Below are positions 49,330 through 59,988 of a stretch of 64,000 nucleotides of DNA, piece after piece. The position numbers and the translations under genes are program-made. The number at the start of each line of letters is the position of its first letter. Position 1 is the first letter of the stretch. Source of the stretch: Streptomyces glaucescens (GTDB lineage: Bacteria; Actinomycetota; Actinomycetes; Streptomycetales; Streptomycetaceae); assembly GCF_000761215.1 (NCBI RefSeq), contig NZ_CP009438.1, forward strand, positions 5,349,501 to 5,413,500, written 5' to 3'. Under the pieces are notes generated by a model. The model worked only from the letters and a program-made list of their open reading frames with translations. It made no database searches and had not been told where the DNA came from.

Positions 49330-49905
49330 ATGACCCGTCAGGAGTCCCTGCCCTTCGAGACCGCCGCCGACCTCGACGCCTGGCTCTCCCGCCATCCCGC
49401 CCCGCACCCGGGGCTGTGGGTCGAGGTGGCCAGGAAGGGATCGGGGCTGCCCTCCGTCACCGCCGCCGAGGTGAACGACGTGGCGCTCTGCCACGGCTGG
49501 ATCACCGGGCAGCGCAAGGCGCTCGACGCCACCCGCTACCTCCAGCGGATCACCCCGCGCCGCCCGGGCAGCCTCTGGTCCGCGGTCAACGTGCGGCGGG
49601 TGGCGGAGCTGACCGCCGCCGGGCGGATGCGGCCCGCGGGGCTGGCCGAGGTGGATGCCGCCAGGGCCGACGGACGCTGGGCGGCGGCCTACGCGTCCCA
49701 GCGGGAGGCGACCGTGCCGGACGACCTCGCCGCGGCGCTGGAGCGGAGTCCCGCGGCGAAGGCGGCCTTCGACGCGCTCGGCCGGACGGACCGGTACCTC
49801 GTCGTGCTGGACCTGCTGCGCGCCCGGACGCCCGAGCGGCGGGCCGCCCGGCTGGCGGCGGCCGTGGCCAAGCTCGGACGCGGGCGCGCTCGGCCGGTCA
49901 CCTGA
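49330..49905 (+). CDS. YdeI/OmpD-associated family protein
   Basis: The 191-residue protein has the family signature: the LPFETAADLDAWLSRHPAPHPGLWVEVARKGSGLPSVTAAEVNDVALCHGWITGQRKALD opening, then RYLQRITPRRPGSLWSAVNVRRVAELTAAGRMRPAGLAEV and a helical C-terminus. Function is poorly known; relatives are tied to bacteriocin or stress protection. ATG 49330 has no clear RBS, being directly preceded by an inverted repeat. It converges on the YceI gene with a 15-base gap. Confidence 0.85.
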   Translation: MTRQESLPFETAADLDAWLSRHPAPHPGLWVEVARKGSGLPSVTAAEVNDVALCHGWITGQRKALDATRYLQRITPRRPGSLWSAVNVRRVAELTAAGRMRPAGLAEVDAARADGRWAAAYASQREATVPDDLAAALERSPAAKAAFDALGRTDRYLVVLDLLRARTPERRAARLAAAVAKLGRGRARPVT

Positions 49906-49920
49906 GCGGGCGGGCCCGGC

Positions 49921-50472
49921 TCAGGCGTTCTTGATCGCCGAGATGTCGAAGTTCAGCTTGATCTTGTCGGAGACCAGGAAGCCGCCGGTCTCCAGGGCCG
50001 CGTTCCAGGTCAGGCCGAACTCGGAGCGCAGGATGGTGGCCGTGCCCTCGAAGCCGACGCGCTCGTTGCCGAACGGGTCCTTGGCGGCGCCGTTGAACTC
50101 CAGGTCGATGGTGATCGGCTTGGTGACGCCGAGGATCGACAGGTCACCGGTGACCCGGTAGTCGTCGCCGCCCAGGGACTCGGCCTTGGTGGAGCGGAAC
50201 GTCATCGTCGGGAACTCGTCGGTCTTGAAGAAGTCGGCGCTCCTGAGGTGGCCGTCGCGGTCGGCGTTGCCGGTGTCGATGCTGTCCATCTTGACGTCGA
50301 TGGTCGCGCTGGACCTGGACGGGTCGGTGCCGTCGAGGTGCAGCGAGCCGCTGAAGTCGAGGAACTTGCCCTTGACGTTGGTGACCATGGCGTGGCGGGC
50401 GGTGAAGCCGATGGTCGTGTGGGCGGCGTCGATGGTGTAGTCGCCGGTCAGGGTGGCCAGGTCCAGGGTCAT
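49921..50472 (-). CDS. YceI-family lipid-binding protein
   Basis: The 183-residue protein has the YceI beta-barrel signature: DLATLTGDYTIDAAHTTIGFTARHAMVTNVKGKFLDFSG at the start, the NADRDGHLRSADFFKTDEFPTMTFRS motif, then DLSILGVTKPITIDLEFNG. These bind isoprenoid-type lipids. There is no signal peptide, so it is cytoplasmic. ATG 50472 has GAGGAG six bases upstream. The promoter and a palindromic site upstream (50495-50508) suggest repression by a MarR-type factor, none of which is encoded nearby. Confidence 0.92.
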   Translation of the reverse strand: MTLDLATLTGDYTIDAAHTTIGFTARHAMVTNVKGKFLDFSGSLHLDGTDPSRSSATIDVKMDSIDTGNADRDGHLRSADFFKTDEFPTMTFRSTKAESLGGDDYRVTGDLSILGVTKPITIDLEFNGAAKDPFGNERVGFEGTATILRSEFGLTWNAALETGGFLVSDKIKLNFDISAIKNA

Positions 50473-50494
50473 GGCGTTCTCCTCGGGTCGGAAC

Positions 50495-50553
50495 GTTGAA
50501 TGTTCAACTAGGTGAACGCGACCCACCGTAGACCTATTCCGTTCGGGTTTCAA
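50495..50553 (-). promoter_or_regulatory. promoter and operator of the YceI gene
   Basis: Reading on the minus strand, TTGAAA (50553-50548), a 17-base spacer and TACGGT (50530-50525) form a plausible -35/-10. Downstream of the expected start lies GTTGAA-TG-TTCAAC (50495-50508), a perfect 6+6 palindrome typical in size of MarR-type sites. Confidence 0.6.
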
Positions 50554-50566
50554 CATCTTCCGCGGG

Positions 50567-51871
50567 GTGTCGCGATTGGACCACTCGCGTGAGTGGTACC
50601 CGGCGCCCGTGCTGTCGGTCGCCGTCCTGGCCGAGCTGATCCGGGCCGACACCTCGGGCGGCCACGTCAAATGCTGGGAGCGCTTCGCGGAGAGCGCGGC
50701 CCGGCTGCCCGCCCCCGCGCCCGCCCTCGACCTCACCGTCTACTTCCTCGGCACCCGCGAGCACGTCGAGGCCCTCTCGCCCCGCGTCCGCCTCGTGATG
50801 CTCCGCCCGGTGCTCGGCTCCGGTCTCCTCACCTCCGCCCGCGGCGCCGAGGACGTGACCGACCTCGCCCCGTACCACCCCCGGCTCGCCGCCCTGCTGC
50901 CCCGCCACGACGTCTGGCACCTCACCCACGGCTTCGCCTACGCCGGCACCGCCGTCCGGCTGGCCCGCCGCACCGCCCGCACCGGCGGACCCCGGCCGCG
51001 CCTGGTCGCCTCCGTGCACACCGACGTCCCCGCCCTCGCCGCCGTCTACGCCCGCTACCTCGCCGACCGCCGGCTGCCGCGGGCCGGCCCGGCGCTGGCC
51101 CGCGGCGCCGAGCACTGGCTGCGACGACGCCGCGACCGGCTGCTCGGCGCCTGCGAACGCGTCCTCGCCCCCACCCCGGCGGGCCGCGCCGAACTGGCCG
51201 CCGTCCTCGGCGCCGACCGCGTCGGCCTGCTGCGCCGCGGCGTCGACCACACCCGCTTCCGCCCCGACCCCACCGCCCGCACCCGCCTCACCCGGGCCTA
51301 CGGCCTCCCGGCCGACCGCCCCCTGATCCTGTTCGCCGGGCGGCTCGACGCCTCCAAGGGCCTGCCCCTGCTGGCCGAGAGCGTGCGCCGGCTGCGCGCG
51401 CAGGGGCGGCCCGCGCACCTGGTGCTGGCGGGCGCGGGCGCGGAGGCCGAACCCGTACGCCGCCTCCTCGCCCCCGACGTCACCCTGCTCGGCCCGCTCC
51501 CGCAGGACCGCCTGGCGCACGTCTACGCCGGCTGCGACCTGTTCGCCTTCCCCTCCCGCACGGAGACCTGCGGCAACGCCGTCGCCGAGGCCATGGCCGG
51601 CGGCCTCGCCGTCCTCCTCCCCGAGGGCGCGCGCACCACCGCGTGGCTGGCCGCCCCCGGCGAGGACGGTGTCGTCGTACCCCACGACACCCCCGAGGCC
51701 TGGGCCACCGCGCTGGCCGCCCTCCTCGACGATCCGCACCGCCTGCGGGCCGTACGCCGGCGCGCGGCGGCCACGGCCCGCGAGGCCCACCCCTCGTGGG
51801 ACCGGGTCCTGGCCGAGGACCTGCTCCCGGTGTGGCTGCCGGACCGGCCCGCCCGTGACGACGTTCCCTAG
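50567..51871 (+). CDS. GT4-family glycosyltransferase
   Basis: The protein of up to 434 residues has the GT-B fold. The N-terminal half has GGHVKCWERFAESA and HDVWHLTHGFAYAG. The C-terminal half has LFAGRLDASKGLPLLAESV, LVLAGAGAEAEPV, and the DLFAFPSRTETCGNAVAEAMAGGLAVLLP donor-binding ExxxxxxxE motif in modified form. Retaining transfer of an activated sugar is expected, with unknown acceptor. GTG 50567 has a weak RBS and overlaps the YceI -35; GTG 50609 (MLSVAVLAELIR) is an equally good start. It converges on the EamA gene. Confidence 0.85.
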   Translation: MSRLDHSREWYPAPVLSVAVLAELIRADTSGGHVKCWERFAESAARLPAPAPALDLTVYFLGTREHVEALSPRVRLVMLRPVLGSGLLTSARGAEDVTDLAPYHPRLAALLPRHDVWHLTHGFAYAGTAVRLARRTARTGGPRPRLVASVHTDVPALAAVYARYLADRRLPRAGPALARGAEHWLRRRRDRLLGACERVLAPTPAGRAELAAVLGADRVGLLRRGVDHTRFRPDPTARTRLTRAYGLPADRPLILFAGRLDASKGLPLLAESVRRLRAQGRPAHLVLAGAGAEAEPVRRLLAPDVTLLGPLPQDRLAHVYAGCDLFAFPSRTETCGNAVAEAMAGGLAVLLPEGARTTAWLAAPGEDGVVVPHDTPEAWATALAALLDDPHRLRAVRRRAAATAREAHPSWDRVLAEDLLPVWLPDRPARDDVP

Positions 51872-51886
51872 GCCGCCGCGCCGGCC

Positions 51887-52783
51887 TCACGAGCCGCTGC
51901 GGGTCCCGGGCGCGGCCCGGCCCCTGCGTTCGTGCAGGGCCGCCACCACCGGAGAGGTGTCCAGTGCCACGATGCCGGCGCCCACCAGGGCCAGGCCCGC
52001 CACGGTGAGCGCGCTGACCGGCCAGCCGGTGGTGAGGGACTCGCCGAGGACCAGCGTGCCCGCGGTCACCGCGACTACCGGCTCGGACGCGTCGAGGACC
52101 GTCATGCTCGCGGCGAGCGGCCCCTGCTGGAAGGCGGTCTGGATGAGCAGCAGACCGGCGAGGGACACCGCCACCAGCGCGTAGGTCTGCCAGGCGGTGA
52201 GCGCCGCGCCGGGGCCGTGCCGCAGGCGGTCCACGGTCGCGGCGAGCAGCACCGACTGGATGCCCATGACCGTCCCCGCCGCCAGCGCGGTCGCCGAGGC
52301 CCGCCAGGGACCGGACAGCCGCCGGGCGCCGGCCAGCGCGGCACCGGCGACGGCCGCCGTGGCGCCGAGCAGCAGCAGCCACTGCGGCACGCTCGCCGCC
52401 GCCGGGCTGCCCCCGTGCGGCCGGGCCGAGGCCAGCGCCACGGCCAGCCCGGCGGCCACCGCGCCCGTGCCCCACCACTCCCGGCGGCCCAGCCGCATCC
52501 GGTGCAGCCGGGCCGACAGCGGCACCGCGAAGACCAGCTCCGCGACGATCAGCGGCTGCACCAGGCTGAGCGGGCCGAACGCCAGGGCCAGCGACTGGAA
52601 GCCGTACGCCAGCACGGCCAGCGCGATCCCGCACAGCCACAGCGGATCACGGGCCAGCCCGCCGAGCAGCCGCAGCCGCAGCGCCTCCGCGTCGGGGCGG
52701 GCCCCCGCGGCCCACTGCTGGAGCAGCCCGGCGAGCGCGAAGCACGCCCCCGCGGCCAGCGAGGCGAGCACGGCGACGGGCAT
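51887..52783 (-). CDS. EamA/DMT-family transporter
   Basis: The 298-residue protein has ten predicted membrane helices in two five-helix repeats, as in drug/metabolite transporters. It begins PVAVLASLAAGACFALAGLLQQWAAGARP and has the ELVFAVPLSARLHRMRLGRREWWGTG and VAVTAGTLVLGESLTTGWPVSALTVAG repeat-end motifs. ATG 52783 has GGAGGGG ten bases upstream. It lies 34 bases downstream of the HpnR-like gene on the same strand, so the two probably share an mRNA. The substrate cannot be inferred. Confidence 0.88.
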   Translation of the reverse strand: MPVAVLASLAAGACFALAGLLQQWAAGARPDAEALRLRLLGGLARDPLWLCGIALAVLAYGFQSLALAFGPLSLVQPLIVAELVFAVPLSARLHRMRLGRREWWGTGAVAAGLAVALASARPHGGSPAAASVPQWLLLLGATAAVAGAALAGARRLSGPWRASATALAAGTVMGIQSVLLAATVDRLRHGPGAALTAWQTYALVAVSLAGLLLIQTAFQQGPLAASMTVLDASEPVVAVTAGTLVLGESLTTGWPVSALTVAGLALVGAGIVALDTSPVVAALHERRGRAAPGTRSGS

Positions 52784-52817
52784 CGTGGACCGGCCCCTCC
52801 CCGCGGCGCGCCGCGGC

Positions 52818-54296
52818 CTACTCGGTCCGCTCCCGGCCCCGCGTGTGCACATACAGCCTGCGCCGGTCCCCGACGTCGAGCCGCTGCGGCAGCGGCAGCT
52901 CGTAGCGCACCGGCCTCGCGTGGTCGGCGAGCTGCCGCCGCGGGTTGTACACCTGGTTGAACTTCCACAGCATCCGCGCGAAGTTGGTCTGCCCGTGCAG
53001 CAGGTTGCGGCCGAGCACGCGCGCCGCGCCGAACGCCGTCCGCAGCCCCAGGTGCTTGCGGTTGATGACCGCCTGGGTGCGCACCAGCTCCTCGTAGAAC
53101 CGCTCCAGCGGCAGGGTCGTGGGGACGACCGCGTGCTGGATGTCGAAGAGGCGGTAGTCGCGGGTGGTCAGACGGCGCGACTCGGTGTGCCAGATCTCCG
53201 TGCCGGGGTACGGCGTCATCACCGTGAAGTGCACGATCTCCGGCACCGACAGCGCGAACTCCCGCACCACCCGGAAGCGTTCCTCGTCCCAGGCCGGGTC
53301 GACGATCAGGTTGATGGCGACGGCGATGCCGAGGTGCCGCGCGGTCTCGAGCGCCCTGAAGTTCTCGTCCGGGCTGATCCGCTTGCGGAACAGGTCGAGA
53401 CCCTCCGCGTCGATCGCCTCCATGCCGAGGAACATGTACTTCAGGCCGAGCCGCGCCCACCGCTCGAAGACCTCCGGGTGGCGCAGCAGCACATCGCTGC
53501 GGGTCTCCAGGTAGTAGCGCTTGCGGATCCGCCGCCGTTCCACCTCGGCGGCGATGGCGTGGCCGTGTTCGGGCCGGATGAAGGCGACGTCGTCGACGAT
53601 GAACACGTTCGGCTCGCGGATCGACGCCAGTTCGGCGGCGGCCGCCTCGGGGGAGGCCTTGCGGTAGCTGCGGCCGTAGAACGTCCAGGCGGAGCAGAAT
53701 GAGCAGTCCCAGGGGCAGCCGCGGGTGAACTCGATGGAGGCGCACGGGTCGAGCTCGCCGATGAAGTAGCGCCGCCGGTTGCGCATCAGGTCGCGGGCGG
53801 GCCGCGGACCGTCGATGCCGTGCAGCATCAGCGGCGCGGGACCGCGCCCCGCCGCGGTCACGACCCCCGGCACGCCGTCGGCCCCGCCGTCGCGCACGGC
53901 CTCCAGCAGCGGGCCGACCGCCGGTTCGCCCTCGCCGCGCACCACCGCGTCCACCACCCCGGCCGCCTGCTCCAGCACCTCCTCGGCGACGAAGGACACA
54001 CTGTGCCCGCCGAGGAAGACGAAGCAGTCCGGCAGTTCCCACTTCACCTGCCCGGCCAGCTCGATCGCCTCGGGGATGTTGGCCAGGTAGTTCAGGGAGA
54101 TCCCCAGCGCCTCGGGCCGGAAGGACCGCACCTCGGCGCGCAGCCGGTCCCGGCCGAGCACCTGGAGGTCCACCACCCGGACCTCGTGCCCGGCCTCGCG
54201 CGCGGCGCCCGCCACCCGTTCGAGGCCGAGCGGTTCCAGGCGCAGGAAGATCTCCGAGTACATCAGGGCGCTCGGGTGGACGAGCAGCAGTCGCAT
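52818..54296 (-). CDS. hpnR: B12-binding radical SAM protein, HpnR-like (hopanoid C-3 methylase family)
   Basis: The 492-residue protein starts MRLLLVHPSALMYSEIFLRLEPLGLERVAGAAREAGHEV, an N-terminal cobalamin-binding domain. The radical SAM core has its 4Fe-4S triad Cys194, Cys198 and Cys201 (RGCPWDCSFC). Then come FIVDDVAFIRPEHGHAIAAEVERR, KYYLETRSDVLL-type and LKYMFLGMEAIDAEGLDLFRKRIS blocks, which I recognise as HpnR-like. HpnR methylates hopanoids at C-3. The hopanoid cyclase cluster is not in this window, so the function is inferred from sequence only. ATG 54296 has GGAGGTG upstream. The neighbours are an EamA transporter (downstream) and a divergent SDR. The 270-base divergent region shows no gene. 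Confidence 0.8.
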   Translation of the reverse strand: MRLLLVHPSALMYSEIFLRLEPLGLERVAGAAREAGHEVRVVDLQVLGRDRLRAEVRSFRPEALGISLNYLANIPEAIELAGQVKWELPDCFVFLGGHSVSFVAEEVLEQAAGVVDAVVRGEGEPAVGPLLEAVRDGGADGVPGVVTAAGRGPAPLMLHGIDGPRPARDLMRNRRRYFIGELDPCASIEFTRGCPWDCSFCSAWTFYGRSYRKASPEAAAAELASIREPNVFIVDDVAFIRPEHGHAIAAEVERRRIRKRYYLETRSDVLLRHPEVFERWARLGLKYMFLGMEAIDAEGLDLFRKRISPDENFRALETARHLGIAVAINLIVDPAWDEERFRVVREFALSVPEIVHFTVMTPYPGTEIWHTESRRLTTRDYRLFDIQHAVVPTTLPLERFYEELVRTQAVINRKHLGLRTAFGAARVLGRNLLHGQTNFARMLWKFNQVYNPRRQLADHARPVRYELPLPQRLDVGDRRRLYVHTRGRERTE

Positions 54297-54567
54297 GAAC
54301 ACCTCCGGGGACCTCCTCTTGGTATCCCGGCCCGCGCGGCGCCGCACCGCCCGTACCGCCGCCTGGCGGCACCCCGCGGCCCCCAGGAGTGGCCCGGACG
54401 GGCGCGGAGGGGACCCACGGGGCCCGCGCGCCGGGCGGGACCGCGCGCGTCGGTTCGGGTGAGCCGGGGCGGCGGACGGGCGGCAGAACTGGCGCCGGGC
54501 ACCGCTTCGGCGGTGTCCTGGAAAGCGAGTCCGGACAACCGGACCGACAGCGCAGGGAGACCGACCC

Positions 54568-55398
54568 GTGACCCACACCGGCTCCACCTCCGATTCCCGG
54601 GCGGGCGCCGGGCCCGTCCCGGCCGCGGCCCGGGCCCCCCGGCCCGCGCGCACCGCACGGCCGGTGGCGCTGGTCACCGGCGCGTCCTCGGGCATCGGCG
54701 CGGCCGTCGCCCGCCGGCTCGCGGAGGGCGGCTGGCACCTGCTGCTCAGCGGCCGGGACCGGGACCGCCTGGCGCGGACGGCGGCCGGCACCTCCGCCGC
54801 CGTCCTGCCCGCGGACCTCGCCGCCCCGGACGGGCCGCGCCTGCTGGCGCGCTCGGCGCTGGCGTCGGCCGGGCGGATCGACCTGCTGGTCGCGGGGGCG
54901 GGCATCGGCTGGGCGGGCCCGTTCGCGTCGATGCCGCACGACGCGATCGACGGCGTCCTCGGTGTGGACCTCGCCGCCACCGTGCACCTGGTCCGGGAGG
55001 TGCTGCCCGCGATGGTCGCGGCGGGCCGGGGCCGGGTGGTGCTGATCGGGTCGGTGGCCGGCTGCGTCGGGGTGCGCGAGGAGGCGGTGTACTCGGCCGC
55101 CAAGGCGGGGGTGGCCGCGTTCGCGGAGGCGCTGCGGCAGGAACTGCGCGGCACCGGCGTCGGCGTCACCCTCGTGGTGCCCGGCCCGGTGGACACGGAG
55201 TTCTTCGCCCGCCGCGGTGTCCCCTACCGCCGCGCCCGCCCCCGCCCCACCTCGCCGGACACGGTCGCCCGCACCGTCTGGGAGGCGGTCACCCGCCCGC
55301 GGGACGAGGTCTACGTCCCCGGCTGGCTGACCCTCCCGGGCCGGGTCCGCGGCATCGCGCCCGGGCTCTACCGGCGGCTGCTGCACCGCTTCGGCTGA
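54568..55398 (+). CDS. SDR family oxidoreductase
   Basis: The 276-residue classical SDR has the cofactor motif TGASSGIG after an Ala/Pro-rich N-terminal extension (about 30 residues). It then has LLVAGAGIGW (NAG-like), the catalytic Ser in LIGSVAG and YSAAKAG with Tyr and Lys. The C-terminal tail (RDEVYVPGWLTLPGRVRGIAPGLYRRLLHRFG) resembles the DltE/long-chain group. GTG 54568 has AGGGAGA upstream. It is divergent from the HpnR-like gene and could belong to the same lipid pathway, but the substrate is unknown. Confidence 0.9.
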   Translation: MTHTGSTSDSRAGAGPVPAAARAPRPARTARPVALVTGASSGIGAAVARRLAEGGWHLLLSGRDRDRLARTAAGTSAAVLPADLAAPDGPRLLARSALASAGRIDLLVAGAGIGWAGPFASMPHDAIDGVLGVDLAATVHLVREVLPAMVAAGRGRVVLIGSVAGCVGVREEAVYSAAKAGVAAFAEALRQELRGTGVGVTLVVPGPVDTEFFARRGVPYRRARPRPTSPDTVARTVWEAVTRPRDEVYVPGWLTLPGRVRGIAPGLYRRLLHRFG

Positions 55399-55468
55399 CC
55401 GGGCCCCTCCGTACGGGCCGGCTCCGGCCGGTTCCCCCGGGCCCGCCCTCCTGCTAGACGGCAAGGAC

Positions 55469-57820
55469 ATGACCTCCGAACGCGCACCCCGGCCCGCCCG
55501 CGCCCCGCTCAGCCGCAGAGGCGTCCTGCGCGCCACCGCCCTCGCCCTCGCCGCCGCCGCACCCTCCCCGTCCACGGCCCACGCCGCCGCCGACCCGTAC
55601 GACCTCCTGCGCCGCCGCTGGCTGGACCTCGCCCTGGGCACCGGCTACGACCCGGCCGCCGAACCGTACGCGTCCCGGCTGAAGGAGACCGGCGACCTCG
55701 CCCGCGCCTTCCACGCCGCCCTGCCCGGCACCCCGCCGTCCACCGCGCTGTGGCCGGACACCCCCTACGACCCGCCGGCCGGCATCACCCGCGCCTACGG
55801 CCGCCTGTGGACCATGACCCGGGCCTACCTCCAGCCCGCCACCGGCTCCACCGGCGACCCCGGCCTCCTCGCGGCCGTCCTGCGCGGCCTCGACCACCTC
55901 GCCGCGACCGTCTACCACCCCGGCACCACCCGCCACGGCAACTGGTGGGAATGGCAGATCGGCAGCCCCCGCCTCCTGATGGACATCACGGCCGCGCTCC
56001 ACGACCACCTCGGCGCCGCCCGGATCGCCGCCGCCTGCGCCGCCGTCGACCACTTCGTCCCCGACGCCGTGCTCCGCGACTACTCCGGCACCTCCACCGG
56101 CGCCAACCGCGTCGACCTGTGCCGCTCGGTCGCCCTGCGCGGCGTGGTCGGGCGCGCCCCGGACCGCATCGCCCTCGCCAGGGACGCCCTCTCGCCCGTC
56201 TTCCCGTACGTCACCCGCGGCGACGGTCTCTACGCCGACGGCTCGTTCGTCCAGCACACCTGGGTCGCCTACTCCGGCACCTACGGACAGGTCCTGCTCG
56301 ACGGGCTCGGCCGCCTCTTCGCGCTGCTCGCCGGATCGGAGTGGGAGGTGACCGACCCGAACCGGAGCATCGTCCTCGACAGCGTCGAACGCGCCTACGC
56401 CCCGCTGATCCACGACGGCCTGGTGATGGACATGGTCAACGGGCGGGCCATCAGCCGGGGGTACCTCGCCGCCGACGAACGGCGCGTGCTGCGCGGCGAC
56501 CACTTCCACGGGCAGGCCGTCATCGCGGCCGTGGCGCTCCTCGCCCTCGGCGCGGGTCCCGCCGAGCGCGACCGCTGGCACGCCGCCGTCAAGGGCTGGA
56601 TCCGGCGCAGCACGGTCAGCCCCGTTCTGACGGCCCGTCAGTTCGACGTGGCCGACCTCGCCCGGCTGCACGCCGTCGCCGCCGCGCCCGTCCCGGCCGC
56701 CCCCGAGCCCGTCGGGCACCGCCTCTTCCCGGCCATGGACCGCGCGGTGCACCGGCGCCCCGCCTTCACCGCGGGCCTCGCCATGGCCAGCGACCGCATC
56801 GCGCACTACGAGTGCGGCAACGGCGAGAACCCGCGCGGCTGGCACACCGGGGCCGGGATGCTCTCCTGGTGGGCGCCGGGTCTCGGCGGCCAGTACACCG
56901 ACTGGTACTGGCCCACCGTCGACTGGTACCGGCTGCCCGGCACCACCGTCTCCACCAGACGGCTGCCCGACCGCGCCGGCGGGGAGTGGGGCGCGCCCAG
57001 ACCGGACGTCCGCTGGGTCGGCGGCACCACCGACGGCGAGTTCGCGGCCGTCGGCCAGCACCTGAAGGGCCTCGGTTCCACCCTCCGGGCCCGCAAGTCC
57101 TGGTTCTTCCTCGCGGACGCGGTCGTCTGCCTGGGCGCCGGGATCAGCTGCGCGGACGGTGTCCCGGTCGAGACGGTCGTCGACAACCGCAACCTGGGGG
57201 AGGGCGGTACCCAGCCCTTCACCCGCGGCCCCGGCTGGGCCCACCTGGCGGGCCACGGCGGCTGGCTCGTCCCCCGCGGCGCGCTGCGCACCCTGCGCGA
57301 GGACCGCACCGGCGCCTGGTCCGACATCAACACCGGCGGCACCACCGAGCGGCGCACCCGGCGCTGGCAGACCCTCTGGCTCGACCACGGCACGGACCCC
57401 GTGGACGCGGACTATCACTACGTGCTCATGCCGGGCGCCGCCCGCCGTGCCGTCGCCGCCCGCGCCGCCGACCGCCACTGGCTGACGGTGCTCGCCAACG
57501 ACGCCGGCCGCCAGGCGGTGACCGTGCCCTCGCTCGGGCTGACCGCCGCCAACTTCTGGGAGTCCGGCACGGCCGGCCCGCTCGGCGCGTCGGCCGGCGC
57601 GAGCGTGCTGCTGCGCCGCCACGGCCGGACGGCCCGCCTCCACATCAGCGAGCCGCCCCGCACCGGCGCCCCGCTGGACCTCGTCTGGGACCACCCGGTG
57701 CGCGGGGTGGTCCGGGCCGGCGATACGGTCGAGGTCCTCGCCACCGGCCGCCGTCTGAGGCTGCGCGTCACTCCGGGGATGGCATGTGCCACCCATGAAT
57801 GTGAGGTGACTCTCGGTTGA
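55469..57820 (+). CDS. Tat-exported polysaccharide lyase family 8 (hyaluronate/chondroitin/xanthan lyase type)
   Basis: The 783-residue precursor has a twin-arginine signal (SRRGVLRATALALAAAAP ... AHA). The alpha/alpha toroid comes first, with NWWEWQIGSPRLLMDI (catalytic Asn region) and DGLYADGSFVQHTWVAYSGTYGQVLLDGL (catalytic His and Tyr). The central beta-sandwich (RPAFTAGLAMASDRIAHYECGNGENPRGWHTGAGML...) and a C-terminal small sandwich follow. PL8 enzymes cleave uronic-acid polysaccharides by beta-elimination outside the cell. The exact polymer cannot be read. ATG 55469 follows the SDR by 70 bases, with GGACAAGG-type sequence just upstream. Confidence 0.9.
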   Translation: MTSERAPRPARAPLSRRGVLRATALALAAAAPSPSTAHAAADPYDLLRRRWLDLALGTGYDPAAEPYASRLKETGDLARAFHAALPGTPPSTALWPDTPYDPPAGITRAYGRLWTMTRAYLQPATGSTGDPGLLAAVLRGLDHLAATVYHPGTTRHGNWWEWQIGSPRLLMDITAALHDHLGAARIAAACAAVDHFVPDAVLRDYSGTSTGANRVDLCRSVALRGVVGRAPDRIALARDALSPVFPYVTRGDGLYADGSFVQHTWVAYSGTYGQVLLDGLGRLFALLAGSEWEVTDPNRSIVLDSVERAYAPLIHDGLVMDMVNGRAISRGYLAADERRVLRGDHFHGQAVIAAVALLALGAGPAERDRWHAAVKGWIRRSTVSPVLTARQFDVADLARLHAVAAAPVPAAPEPVGHRLFPAMDRAVHRRPAFTAGLAMASDRIAHYECGNGENPRGWHTGAGMLSWWAPGLGGQYTDWYWPTVDWYRLPGTTVSTRRLPDRAGGEWGAPRPDVRWVGGTTDGEFAAVGQHLKGLGSTLRARKSWFFLADAVVCLGAGISCADGVPVETVVDNRNLGEGGTQPFTRGPGWAHLAGHGGWLVPRGALRTLREDRTGAWSDINTGGTTERRTRRWQTLWLDHGTDPVDADYHYVLMPGAARRAVAARAADRHWLTVLANDAGRQAVTVPSLGLTAANFWESGTAGPLGASAGASVLLRRHGRTARLHISEPPRTGAPLDLVWDHPVRGVVRAGDTVEVLATGRRLRLRVTPGMACATHECEVTLG

Positions 57821-57911
57821 CGAGTTTGTGCGACCCCTACAACGGCAGGGCCCCTTGAGCAGTCGGAAAGCCTGCACAAGACGTGGGTTCTGTTCAGGGG
57901 TACCAGGAAAA

Positions 57912-57943
57912 CGAGCCGGAGACTGTACGGAGTCGACGGCTCG
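57912..57943 (+). other. hairpin in accB leader
   Basis: CGAGCCG/CGGCTCG encloses GACT/AGTC with symmetric GA mismatches and is followed by CTTTCC, 31 bases before accB. It is either the terminator of the lyase gene or a leader element of accB. Confidence 0.55.
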
Positions 57944-57974
57944 CTTTCCTCGGTCTCCTTCGTAAGGTCGCTAC

Positions 57975-59558
<1,584 letters not shown>

Positions 59559-59576
59559 CCCTGAGGAGCCTGTCGT

Positions 59577-59771
59577 ATGTCCATGCCTGACATCCGCGTC
59601 GAGAAGGGCCACGCCGAGCCCGAGGAAGTCGCCGCCATCACGGCCCTCCTGCTGGCCCGCGCCGCGGCCCGGCCCGCCGAGACCGTCCCCGCCCGCCACG
59701 GCCGGGTCCGCGCCGGCTGGCGCCGCCTGGAACGCGAGCCCGGCTTCCGCGCCCCGCACAGCTGGCGCTGA
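59577..59771 (+). CDS. accE: acyl-CoA carboxylase epsilon subunit
   Basis: The 64-residue epsilon subunit, characteristic of actinomycetes, binds the AccA/AccB complex and stimulates it. It begins MSMPDIRVEKGHAEPEEVAAITALLLARAA and ends GWRRLEREPGFRAPHSWR, the WRRLER..PHSW signature of the family. GAGGAG lies eight to nine bases before the ATG at 59577. It is the last gene of accB-accE, followed by a 12-bp terminator. Confidence 0.95.
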   Translation: MSMPDIRVEKGHAEPEEVAAITALLLARAAARPAETVPARHGRVRAGWRRLEREPGFRAPHSWR

Positions 59772-59785
59772 CCCCTACGCGACAC

Positions 59786-59822
59786 CCACGGCCCCGCACT
59801 CCTCCGGGAGGCGGGGCCGTGG
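59786..59822 (+). terminator. terminator after accE
   Basis: CCACGGCCCCGC/GCGGGGCCGTGG (12 bp, perfect) has an inner CTCC/GGAG stem; it starts 15 bases after accE. Confidence 0.88.
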
Positions 59823-59932
59823 TGCGTTCGGTGGACCCGCCCGTCCACGCCGGGGAAGTCCGGGCCGCCCCCGGGCAGCACGCGGTTCCCCCTCACAGCA
59901 CTCCGCGGGCAGCACCCCCGGGAAAGAACCGT

Positions 59933-59964
59933 GCCCCCGTCCCTCCCGCAGGAGGAACGGGGGC
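59933..59964 (-). terminator. terminator of the conservon operon
   Basis: GCCCCCG/CGGGGGC arms enclose CCTCC/GGAGG with a CGCA loop, 25 bases past the cvnD stop. Between it and the accE terminator I see no gene. Confidence 0.8.
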
Positions 59965-59988
59965 CGCAGGCGATCCGGACCGGTCGGA

